Shown here: positions 1 to 5,956 of the stretch, one piece after another | How the letters are laid out: every line of letters begins with the position of its first letter | How positions within the stretch are numbered: position 1 is the first letter of the stretch | From: Planctomycetia bacterium | Lineage (GTDB): Bacteria > Planctomycetota > UBA1135 > GCA-002686595 | Direction: 5' to 3' | Length of the DNA: 6,328 bases | Assembly (NCBI GenBank): GCA_005778045.1 | Contig: SXKQ01000219.1 | Span: 1 to 6,328 of the forward strand | Program-made: the position numbers and the translations under genes | Notes under the pieces: generated by a model | What the model was told of the DNA's origin: nothing | Database searches by the model: none | Seen by the model: the letters and a program-made list of their open reading frames with translations, nothing else

Positions 1-657
1 GCCCATGCCGAGCTTGGCCATGGCCTTCTCGTCGAGCACCTTGCAGCGGATGCGAGGGCTGCGCTTGGCGAGCTTCGTCGCGGCGGCCGCGAGGTCGCGC
101 GGGCGCATGCAGTTGCCCGGCTGGTTCTGCAGGTCGCGCGTGAACGCATTCGCTTCGGCGATCGCGCCGCCGCGCTCGGCGCCATCGGCAAAGTCACGGC
201 CGTCGCCGGAGAGGATGGCGCTCTTCGTCTTGGGCGCCTTGGCCTTGGTCTTGTGCTGCAGGAAGCGGTACAGGCCGAGCCCCGCGCCCTCCGCAGCCGC
301 CTGTCCCACGGCGCGTGGCCCGCCGGCGGCGGAGCACATCTCGGGGGCGAACCAGATGTTCACGCTCTCGCAGCCCGACGCGTCGGCGCGCTGCACGGCG
401 AGTGCCGCGACGCGCCGCACGCGCTCGCTGTCGAGCTCGCCACGCTTGCCAAGACCGATGACCGCCACGCGCTGAAACGGCCCTTCGGCGGCGTCCGTGA
501 GCTTCTGCTCACGGAAGTCGCCCTGCACGCTGGCGCGCAGGTGCTGGGGCAGCTTGATGGTCTTCGGGGTCAGCGGCGCCTCGCCGTGAAAGGCGAAGCA
601 CACGAGGAGGTCGGCGCGCGCAGGCGCAGCCGAGGTCGAGTGGAACGAGAGCTTCAT
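1..657 (-). CDS. pepA: Leucyl aminopeptidase (peptidase family M17), N-terminal part, cut by the window edge
   Basis: Only the first 219 codons are inside the window; the reading frame is open to base 1. The protein starts MKLSFHSTSAAPARADLLV and has the usual M17 layout: an N-terminal alpha/beta domain (about residues 1-150, with the strand VAVIGLGKRG near residues 63-72), then the start of the catalytic domain. The M17 hallmark is clear in 'ARDL(V)N.PGN'-like form as FTRDLQNQPGNCMRPRDLA (about residues 172-190), and the fragment ends in KAMAKLGMG, which in the family leads straight into the first catalytic segment. The two-zinc site and the catalytic lysine and arginine lie beyond the edge and cannot be checked. 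Family knowledge: a hexameric cytosolic enzyme that removes N-terminal amino acids and recycles peptides; some members also bind DNA. The ATG start is supported by the purine-rich stretch AAGGAAGGA upstream. The gene follows the ETF-ubiquinone oxidoreductase after 55 bases on the same strand. Confidence 0.92.
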   Translation of the reverse strand, partial: MKLSFHSTSAAPARADLLVCFAFHGEAPLTPKTIKLPQHLRASVQGDFREQKLTDAAEGPFQRVAVIGLGKRGELDSERVRRVAALAVQRADASGCESVNIWFAPEMCSAAGGPRAVGQAAAEGAGLGLYRFLQHKTKAKAPKTKSAILSGDGRDFADGAERGGAIAEANAFTRDLQNQPGNCMRPRDLAAAATKLAKRSPRIRCKVLDEKAMAKLGMG

Positions 658-670
658 GGTTTGATTCGAG

Positions 671-679
671 TCCTTCCTT
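671..679 (-). promoter_or_regulatory. Likely ribosome binding site of pepA
   Basis: The minus strand reads AAGGAAGGA here, 13 bases before the pepA ATG. It is the clearest Shine-Dalgarno-like run in the window, though the spacing is longer than ideal. It supports the ATG at 657 as the start. Confidence 0.5.
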
Positions 680-712
680 GCAGTCGCAGGCGAGCGCGCG
701 CGGCGCCGCCGA

Positions 713-2419
713 TCACATGTCGATGTACTTCGGACCGCCGCCGGCTTCCGGAACGATCCACTCGATCACCTGATAGGGATCGGCGATGTCGCACGTTTTG
801 CAGTGGACGCAGTTCGAGGCGTTGATCAGCGGGCCCGCGGCGCGATCGGTGCCGTGGCCCGCGGGCCACTCGTACACCGCGGCCGGGCAGAAGTGCTGGC
901 AGGGGTTGCCGTATTCCTTCGTGCATCGATCGACGCAGATCGTGGGATCGGTGACGACGAGGTGCGTAGGCTGGTCTTCCTCGTGGATCGCGCCCGACCA
1001 GTACACGTCGGTCAGCTTGTCCATCGAGTTCGAGTCGTTGTACGCGGGCTTTTGCAGCCGCGACTCGCTCACCGGACGCATCGTGTCGCAGTCGCGGTGG
1101 CTGTGGCGGTGCGCCACGAGCCCGCGACCACCCGTGATCATCTGCACGCCGGCGTCGACCATGCCGGCGAACATCCCGCCGTCGAAGGCTTGGTGGAAGT
1201 TGCGCACGGCCCACAGCTCATCCTTGGCCCAAGAGGCCTCGAAGAGCTCGGTGTAGCGCGCGAGCGTCGCCGCGCTCGTGTCGCCCTTCGCCAGCGCACC
1301 GCAGATCGCCTCGGCCGCGAGCAGGCCGGACTTCATCGCGAGGTGGATACCCTTCAGGCACGCGGAGTTGAGGAAGCCCGCGCTGTCGCCGACGACGCAG
1401 AATCCGTCGCCCTGCAGCTTCGGCATGGCGAAGTAGCCGCCGTACGGAATGGTCTTCGCGCCGTAGCGCACGACCTTGCCGCCCGCGAGCAGCTCCGCGA
1501 TCGCGGGGTGCTGCTTCCACTGCACGAACAGCGCGTGCGGGTCGAGCTTGGCGTCGTGGTGCGAGAGCCCGATCACGTAGCCGATCGAGAGCTTGTTGTC
1601 CTTCTGCCCGTAGATCCAGCCGCCGCCGTAACCGTCGAATCCGATCGGCGCGCCCGCGGTGTGGATCACGTGGCCGAGCAGCTTCTCACCGCGCTCGGCC
1701 GGGATCTCCCAGATCTCCTTGATGCCCGTGCCCCACGTCTGCGGGTTCTCCGGGCGAGCGAGCTTGAGGCGCTCGATCAGGTGCTTGGCGAGCGAGCCGC
1801 GCGTGCCTTCCGCGAACACCGTCACCCCGGCGCGGATGTTCGCGCCGGGCGTGAACGTGCCCTTGGGCTCGCGCTTCTTGTCGATGCCCGCGTCGCGCGT
1901 CTGCACGCCGACGACGCGCTCGCCTTCGAACAGGATCTCCGCACCCGCGAACTGCGGGAACACTTCGCAGCCCTCGGCCTCGGCCTGTTCCTTCAGCCAG
2001 CGCACCACGTGGTACAGGCTGACGATGTAGTTGCCGTGGTTGTGCAGGGTCGGCGGGACGAGCTTGCCGGTGAGGCGCGTCTTCTGTCCGTTCTTGCGCA
2101 GAAAGTCGAGGCAGTCGAACTTGACCTCGCTCTCGACTGGGCAGCCGCGCTCCTTCCAGTCGGGGAACAGCTCGGCCATGCCGCGCGGGTCCATCACGGC
2201 ACCGGAGAGCGTGTGGTAGCCGATGTCCTCGGCCTTCTCGAGCACGAGCACGCTCTTGTCCCCCAGCCCGGCGGCCTTGAGGGCGCGCTTGAGCGCGGTG
2301 GCACAGGCGAGGCCGGCCGGGCCGGCACCGAGGACCAGCACATCGACGTCCATCGAGTCGCGCTCGGGAACGTCGGCCTGCCAGGACACCTGACGGAGGG
2401 CTTTGTCTTGGGAGCTCAT
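713..2419 (-). CDS. Electron transfer flavoprotein-ubiquinone oxidoreductase (ETF-QO)
   Basis: This 568-residue protein has the length and layout of ETF-QO. An FAD-binding Rossmann motif GAGPAG is at residues 31-36 after the strand VDVLVL. The second FAD motif is GDSAGFLN (344-351), followed by LKGIHLAMKSGLLAAE. The C-terminal iron-sulfur domain carries FCPAAVYEW and NCVHCKTCDI and ends in the typical PEAGGGP-Y-M tail. The canonical [4Fe-4S] ligands are C511, C537, C540 and C543. Family knowledge: a membrane-associated enzyme that takes electrons from reduced ETF (fed by acyl-CoA and amino-acid dehydrogenases) and passes them to quinone. Odd: three further cysteines (C495, C499, C507) precede the first ligand in a spacing reminiscent of FixX ferredoxins. 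The ATG at 2419 gives a 22-residue lead before MDVDVLVLGAG; M23 (base 2353) is an alternative start with no better ribosome site. No etfA or etfB is in the window. Symbols such as etfD or fixC are used for relatives; I leave it blank. Confidence 0.95.
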   Translation of the reverse strand: MSSQDKALRQVSWQADVPERDSMDVDVLVLGAGPAGLACATALKRALKAAGLGDKSVLVLEKAEDIGYHTLSGAVMDPRGMAELFPDWKERGCPVESEVKFDCLDFLRKNGQKTRLTGKLVPPTLHNHGNYIVSLYHVVRWLKEQAEAEGCEVFPQFAGAEILFEGERVVGVQTRDAGIDKKREPKGTFTPGANIRAGVTVFAEGTRGSLAKHLIERLKLARPENPQTWGTGIKEIWEIPAERGEKLLGHVIHTAGAPIGFDGYGGGWIYGQKDNKLSIGYVIGLSHHDAKLDPHALFVQWKQHPAIAELLAGGKVVRYGAKTIPYGGYFAMPKLQGDGFCVVGDSAGFLNSACLKGIHLAMKSGLLAAEAICGALAKGDTSAATLARYTELFEASWAKDELWAVRNFHQAFDGGMFAGMVDAGVQMITGGRGLVAHRHSHRDCDTMRPVSESRLQKPAYNDSNSMDKLTDVYWSGAIHEEDQPTHLVVTDPTICVDRCTKEYGNPCQHFCPAAVYEWPAGHGTDRAAGPLINASNCVHCKTCDIADPYQVIEWIVPEAGGGPKYIDM

Positions 2420-2501
2420 GGGCCACGCAGATTACCCCTGCGGACGGGGGCCCTTCCACGGCGGAACGGACCTGAGAGTCCAGAAACCCCGTGCAATCCC
2501 G

Positions 2502-3206
2502 TCAGGAGCGATCTCCGACCCAGTGCTCGCCGTCGGGGTAGTGCTCCTTCTTCCAGATCGGGAGCGAGGCCTTGAGCTCGTCGATCAGGAAGCGCGCCGC
2601 TCGGAAGGCGAGGTCGCGATGCGGACTCGCCACGGCGATCACCACGCTCGGCTCGCCCACTCCGACCGTGCCAGTCCGGTGCTGGACGAGCATGCGCAGC
2701 GCCCGCGCTCCCTCGTCCGCCGCGAGCTCCGCCCGGCAGCGCTCGAAGATGCACCCCATCTCGGGGCCCGTCATCGCCTCGAAGGCCTCGTACTCGAGTT
2801 TCACGACCGTGCGTCCCCGGTTGTGGCCGCGCGTCGTGCCCGTGAACGTGCACACCGCCCCGCAGTTCGCGTCCTCCACGCGCCGCTGCGCGAGCGCGGG
2901 ATCGAGCAGCGACGGGCACAGCTCGAACACGCCGTGCGCCAAAGCCTGCGCGGAGTCGGGCGCGCCGCCGGACACCGGCGGGAGCAGCGCGACGCTCATG
3001 CCATCGCGCAGCGGAGTGGCATCGCCGGCGTAGCTCGTGCCAACGACCCCGCGCACGTGCCCGAGTTCGCCGAGCTCGGGGTGCCGCCGCGCCAGCTCGC
3101 GCTTGAGCCCCGCGATGTCGAGCGGCTCGGGAAGTGCGTCGAGCGCGAGGACCGAACGGCCCGCGCGCTCGCGCAGCGATGCGAATAGCTGGACTTCCAG
3201 CTTCAA
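2502..3206 (-). CDS. Fused molybdopterin synthase, MoaD (small) plus MoaE (large) subunits in one chain
   Basis: The 234-residue product has two domains. Residues 1-81 are MoaD, a ubiquitin-like sulfur carrier: it begins KLEVQLFASLRERAG and ends LLPPVSGG, the Gly-Gly (80-81) that is normally the free C terminus. Residues from about 92 to 234 are MoaE: GAVCTFTGTTRGHNRG (116-131) matches the MoaE signature, and LKASLPIWKKEH holds K212 and K219, which align with the catalytic lysines 119 and 126 of E. coli MoaE. The total length is close to the sum of separate E. coli subunits (81+150). Family knowledge: MoaD carries a thiocarboxylate on its last glycine and MoaE uses two of them to turn cyclic pyranopterin monophosphate into molybdopterin, in the cytosol. 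The start is a TTG at 3206; no ATG or GTG fits, and TTG gives exactly the expected MoaD N terminus. It begins 8 bases after the ssb stop, so the two are probably co-transcribed. Catalytic residues look intact. Confidence 0.93.
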   Translation of the reverse strand: MKLEVQLFASLRERAGRSVLALDALPEPLDIAGLKRELARRHPELGELGHVRGVVGTSYAGDATPLRDGMSVALLPPVSGGAPDSAQALAHGVFELCPSLLDPALAQRRVEDANCGAVCTFTGTTRGHNRGRTVVKLEYEAFEAMTGPEMGCIFERCRAELAADEGARALRMLVQHRTGTVGVGEPSVVIAVASPHRDLAFRAARFLIDELKASLPIWKKEHYPDGEHWVGDRS

Positions 3207-3214
3207 CGGACGAC

Positions 3215-3721
3215 TTAGAAGGGCGTGTCGTCGACGTCGATCGGGCCGGCGTCGTTGCCGCCGCCCCCCCCACCGCCGCCGCCACTGCCGCCGCCACTCT
3301 GGGCGCCGCTGTAGCCGCCGTAGCCGCCCGAACCTTCGTCCGAGCCGCCCATGTCGCGGCCGCCGCCGCCGCCCATGGCGCCACGCTCACCGGCGCCGAC
3401 AAACTGCCAATCGTCACCGACCACGTAGAGCTTCGAGCGCTTCTCGCCCGACTGCTTGTCGTCCCACTGATCGAGGCGCAGTGAGCCCTCGATGAAGGCC
3501 GTCTTGCCCTTGTCGTGATACTTGGCGAAAGCCTCGCCGCGCTTACCGAAGAAGGTCACGTCCACGAAGGTCGCCTCCTCCTTCCACTCGCCCTGGGCGT
3601 CCTTGAAGCGACGGTTGACCGCGAGGCCCAACTTGCAGACCGCGTTGCCGTTGGGCAGATAGCGCACCTCGGGCTTGCGCGTCAGATTGCCCATCAGGAT
3701 GACCTTGTTGTAGCTCGCCAT
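3215..3721 (-). CDS. ssb: Single-stranded DNA-binding protein
   Basis: This 168-residue protein opens MASYNKVILMGNLTRKPEVR, the classic start of a bacterial SSB OB-fold. The fold runs to about residue 110 (ATFVDVTFFGKRGEAFAKY, then KGKTAFIEGSLRLDQW). A glycine-rich, serine- and aspartate-dotted linker (about 112-160) follows, including nine glycines in a row. The acidic tip DVDDTPF at the end matches the DDDIPF-type peptide that recruits replication and repair partners. Family knowledge: it works as a tetramer that coats and protects single-stranded DNA in replication, repair and recombination. The start is the ATG at 3721; a loose GGAG lies 12 bases upstream. ssb is usually found near rpsF/rpsR or alone; here it heads a minus-strand run with moaDE next, and it diverges from the PilZ gene. 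A run of eight G (minus strand) in the linker is a possible slippage point. Confidence 0.97.
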   Translation of the reverse strand: MASYNKVILMGNLTRKPEVRYLPNGNAVCKLGLAVNRRFKDAQGEWKEEATFVDVTFFGKRGEAFAKYHDKGKTAFIEGSLRLDQWDDKQSGEKRSKLYVVGDDWQFVGAGERGAMGGGGGRDMGGSDEGSGGYGGYSGAQSGGGSGGGGGGGGGNDAGPIDVDDTPF

Positions 3722-3777
3722 GGCTCGTTCGTGCTCCGTTCCAGACTGACCGGGCGGAAGGGATTTTCGGAGCGCGC

Positions 3778-3783
3778 AGTATA
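3778..3783 (-). promoter_or_regulatory. Candidate -10 box for ssb
   Basis: The minus strand reads TATACT (five of six to TATAAT), which would place transcription start near 3771 and give a leader of about 50 bases before the ssb ATG. I see no convincing -35 at the expected spacing, so this rests on the -10 alone and on the need for a promoter in the divergent gap. Confidence 0.35.
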
Positions 3784-3798
3784 GCCACCGGCGACGCG

Positions 3799-3828
3799 TG
3801 GACAGCCTCGCAGGACCTCACTTACAAT
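3799..3828 (+). promoter_or_regulatory. Candidate sigma70-type promoter of the PilZ gene
   Basis: TGGACA (3799-3804, five of six to TTGACA) and TACAAT (3823-3828, five of six to TATAAT) are separated by 18 bases. The predicted transcription start, about seven bases past the -10, falls on or beside the A of the PilZ ATG at 3835. This would make the mRNA leaderless or nearly so. Only a short AGG lies before the ATG. The -35 lies upstream of the ssb -10 candidate on the opposite strand, so the two promoters face away from each other within the same 113 bases. Confidence 0.45.
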
Positions 3829-3834
3829 CAGGTC

Positions 3835-4209
3835 ATGGCAGACAGCAACACTCAAGCAGGCGCCAAGCAGGGTGCCGAGCGTCGCCGCTATCCGCGCGCC
3901 GACTCAGACCTCCCGATCACGATCCTGCTCGACGGCAAGCACTACGAGGCCAAAGTGCGCGACGTCAGCCGCGCGGGGGTGTGCTTTTACCTCGAGCGCT
4001 CGATCCCGCTCATGACGGTGCTCGCGCTCGACTTCCCGCTCAGGGTCGGTGGCAAGTCTCACCGCGTGCACGGCAGCGGCGCCGTGGTGCGCTGCGAAAA
4101 GATCAGCCCGACCCTGCAGCACTACGAGTGCGCCGTGTTCCTGCACGACGCCAGCGAGACCGACCGCGAGGTCATCGACGCCTACGTCGCGTCGCGCCCT
4201 GCGGTCTGA
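3835..4209 (+). CDS. Single-domain PilZ protein, probable cyclic-di-GMP receptor
   Basis: The 124-residue protein is essentially one PilZ domain after a short polar N terminus. The RxxxR motif is present as RRYPR (residues 17-21, inside ERRRYPRADSDLPI), and the D/NxSxxG motif as DVSRAG (D43, S45, G48). These are the residues that grip cyclic-di-GMP in known PilZ proteins, and all are intact, so binding is likely. The rest, including VRCEKISP and YECAVFLHD, fits the beta-barrel. There is no signal peptide, membrane segment or fused output domain. Family knowledge: stand-alone PilZ proteins act as adaptors that change motility, exopolysaccharide or other outputs when the second messenger rises; which output applies here cannot be told from the neighbours. 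It is the only plus-strand gene, diverges from ssb by 113 bases, and converges with prmC, leaving 11 bases between the stops and no visible terminator. The ATG at 3835 is the only sensible start. Confidence 0.9.
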   Translation: MADSNTQAGAKQGAERRRYPRADSDLPITILLDGKHYEAKVRDVSRAGVCFYLERSIPLMTVLALDFPLRVGGKSHRVHGSGAVVRCEKISPTLQHYECAVFLHDASETDREVIDAYVASRPAV

Positions 4210-4220
4210 ACCGCTCGCCT

Positions 4221-5084
4221 TCAGCTCGTGCGCGCCTCGAGCACCCGCTCGATGCCGCCAAAGTCCTTGTGCGTGCGGGCCTCGAGCCCGTGCTCGCTCG
4301 CGATCGCGAGCGCGCGTTCCGACTGGCGGTGCCCGAGCTCGACGAGCAGCGTGCCGTTGGGAGCGAGGCAGATGCGCGCCGCGGTGCAGAGCCGCCGCAG
4401 CCAGTGATCGGGATCCCCCGGCGGAGTGAAGAGCGCCAGCGCGGGCTCGTGCTCGCGCACGTCGGGCGCGAGCGACGCCCGCTCCTCCGGCGCGATGTAG
4501 GGCGGATTCGAGAGCAGGAGGTCGAAGGGCGCGCGGGCGACAATCGACTCCGGACCGTTGCCCTCGACGAACTCTACGCTCGCCCCGAGCGCCGCCGCAT
4601 TCGCGCGCGCGAGCTCGAGCGCCTGCGCGGAGATGTCGACCGCCGTCACGCTCGAGCCCGCGACTTCGAGCGCCATCGTGATCGCGATGCAGCCCGAGCC
4701 CGTGCCGATGTCGACGATGCGCGCGGGGCTTGCAAGCACTTTGGCGCGCTCGCGCGCGAGATCGACGAGCAGCTCGGTTTCCGGTCGCGGCACCAGCACG
4801 CCCGCTCCGACGCGGAAGGAACGACCGTAGAACTCGCGCGTTCCCGTGATGTAAGCCACGGGCTCGTGCTTGCCGCGCCGGACCAGCAGGTCGCGCGCGC
4901 GCGCGACCTCTGCCTCGACCACGGGCTGGTCCAGCCTCAGGAACAGCTTCAGCCGGTTGAGGCCGAGCGCGTGGGCGATGAGCAGCTCGGCCTCGAGCCG
5001 CGGCTCCGCAGTCCCCTTGCGCAGCAGGAACTCCCGTGCGCGCGCGAGCATCTCGCCCGCGGTGCGCGGAGCCTCCTGGGTCAC
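4221..5084 (-). CDS. prmC: Peptide chain release factor N5-glutamine methyltransferase
   Basis: The 287-residue product has the PrmC/HemK layout and length (277 in E. coli). A helical N-terminal domain (about 1-85; AEPRLEAELLIAHALG, then EPVAYITGTREFYG at 74-87) binds the release factor. A Rossmann methyltransferase domain follows: VPRPETE (98-104), SAM-binding DIGTGSG (125-131), acidic D150 after the second strand, and the catalytic NPPY (193-196), the signature of methylation on an amide nitrogen. It uses S-adenosylmethionine to methylate the glutamine of the GGQ loop in RF1 and RF2, which speeds peptide release. The start is inferred as GTG at 5084, 11 bases after the stop of the upstream membrane gene, because the frame further upstream lies inside that gene. 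An AGGA sits only two bases before the GTG, so the exact start is uncertain; the ATG at residue 12 (base 5051) is the alternative. The RF1 substrate gene is nearby on the same strand. Confidence 0.94.
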   Translation of the reverse strand: MTQEAPRTAGEMLARAREFLLRKGTAEPRLEAELLIAHALGLNRLKLFLRLDQPVVEAEVARARDLLVRRGKHEPVAYITGTREFYGRSFRVGAGVLVPRPETELLVDLARERAKVLASPARIVDIGTGSGCIAITMALEVAGSSVTAVDISAQALELARANAAALGASVEFVEGNGPESIVARAPFDLLLSNPPYIAPEERASLAPDVREHEPALALFTPPGDPDHWLRRLCTAARICLAPNGTLLVELGHRQSERALAIASEHGLEARTHKDFGGIERVLEARTS

Positions 5085-5095
5085 GATCCTAGAGC

Positions 5096-5821
5096 CTACT
5101 GGCCGCGCTTGGCGCGACGCTCGGACATGCGCGCCTCGGACGCCGCGCGCTTCTTCGCCTCGCCGTGGGCCTTGGCTTCCTTGATCGACACGAACATGGT
5201 CTTGCCCGCGAAGCCGCCGGCGCCGGCGACGCCCAGCGAACCGAGGACCGCGAAGACCTTGGCAAGGCCCGGCACGGGGAGGCTGATCACGACGAAGATG
5301 TTGACCAGCGCCGCGAGGCCGAACATCGGAATGATCAGTGCCCACGTCGGGTTGAACTTGCCGCCCAGCGAGTAGCCGTGGACCTGCGTCCACGCGAGCG
5401 CCGCCACGGCGAGGGCCGAGGCCTCGATCAGGCCCTGCCACTCATCCGAGATCTGGGTCAGGCCGATGCCGGCGAGGATCAGCACGTAGGACAGGATCGG
5501 CAGCGCCAGCTTGTGGGCCTTGCCGATGCCGTCGAGCGGGCTCCTCTTGCCGTGGGCGTGCTCCGCACCGCAGTAGGCCACCCAGGCTCCGATCAGGATC
5601 ACGACCTTGGCCACGAGGCGCCACAGGTCGAAGCCCTGCGGGACGAGCCACGGCAGGAGCGCCGAGATGCCGAGCACCATGGCCGCCTGCTGCAGCATCA
5701 GGGGCGCCGTCTCGATCTCGCCCGGTCCACGACCCTTGCCGGCCGGAAGATCCGCGGCGTCCATCGGCAGTTCGGGGAGCGGCTCGAGTTCCTGGAAGTC
5801 GGGCTCGTTGGCGTTGGACAT
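5096..5821 (-). CDS. Unrecognised multi-pass membrane protein between prfA and prmC
   Basis: I do not recognise this 241-residue protein. The N terminus (about 1-40) is acidic and proline-rich (ELEPLPELP) with no signal peptide, and is likely cytoplasmic and disordered. About six hydrophobic segments follow, roughly at residues 41-61, 66-84, 106-123, 131-148, 158-180 and 185-206. The C-terminal 30 residues are strongly basic and alanine-rich (KEAKAHGEAKKRAASEARMSE), suggesting a helical tail on the inner face. Charged residues within the segments are few, and I see no transporter, enzyme or metal-binding motif; the HAHGK at 88-92 sits in a loop and is not enough for a call. It starts at ATG 5821, 135 bases after prfA, with a pyrimidine-rich region and no Shine-Dalgarno before it. 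Its stop is 11 bases before prmC, so translation may be linked to prmC. The frame is intact with base use like its neighbours, so it is very likely a real gene. Confidence 0.85.
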   Translation of the reverse strand: MSNANEPDFQELEPLPELPMDAADLPAGKGRGPGEIETAPLMLQQAAMVLGISALLPWLVPQGFDLWRLVAKVVILIGAWVAYCGAEHAHGKRSPLDGIGKAHKLALPILSYVLILAGIGLTQISDEWQGLIEASALAVAALAWTQVHGYSLGGKFNPTWALIIPMFGLAALVNIFVVISLPVPGLAKVFAVLGSLGVAGAGGFAGKTMFVSIKEAKAHGEAKKRAASEARMSERRAKRGQ

Positions 5822-5880
5822 CGGGACGTGTGGAGGGTGGGTGGGGACTCGGGGAAGCTCGCAACACTCCGAAGAACGTA

Positions 5881-5921
5881 CCGCGACCGGCGAGGTTCGC
5901 GGCGCGGCAGGGCCGCCCTGC
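5881..5921. repeat. Two short inverted repeats in the prfA-membrane gene gap
   Basis: CCGCGA (5881-5886) pairs with TCGCGG (5897-5902) across a 10-base loop, and GCAGGG (5907-5912) pairs with CCCTGC (5916-5921) across a 3-base loop. On the minus strand they follow the prfA stop by 35 to 76 bases. Neither is followed by a T run, so they are not typical intrinsic terminators. They could attenuate transcription, stabilise the prfA 3' end, or simply reflect the high G+C. The rest of the 135-base gap shows nothing else I can name. Confidence 0.35.
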
Positions 5922-5956
5922 GGGCTAGTCCCCCACCACGACGCGGTTGCACTCTG

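Noticed and set aside
5..825. Overlapping plus-strand frames opposite pepA and the end of ETF-QO
   Set aside because: The minus-strand frame encodes an unmistakable M17 aminopeptidase. The plus-strand translations are Arg/Ala/Pro-rich shadows.
2420..2501. Possible terminator or promoter between moaDE and ETF-QO
   Set aside because: Only 4-base pairings (GGAC with GTCC at 2468-2481, and CCCC with GGGG near 2435-2450) and no convincing -10/-35 pair were seen. Too weak to annotate.
803..2575. A 590-codon open frame on the plus strand opposite ETF-QO
   Set aside because: It is antisense to a clearly recognisable enzyme. Its translation is rich in Arg, Ala, Val and Leu with no domain, as expected when the complement of a GC-rich gene has few stops.
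3255..3300. Possible short tandem repeat of GCC units
   Set aside because: It encodes the glycine linker of SSB (GGC/GGT codons), so codon bias in a poly-glycine tract explains it.
2416..3417. A 333-codon minus-strand frame overlapping ssb and moaDE
   Set aside because: It is the third frame of two convincing genes, with low-complexity Ala/Arg composition. It is only of interest as the frame entered after a slip in the G run.
3798..5375. A 525-codon open frame on the plus strand across pilZ and opposite prmC
   Set aside because: It overlaps the PilZ gene in another frame and then runs antisense to prmC. The product is arginine-rich and resembles no family.
4221..5441. A longer version of prmC starting at 5441
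   Set aside because: The extra 119 residues lie inside the membrane protein gene in another frame and are not PrmC-like. The family N terminus begins just after the GTG at 5084.
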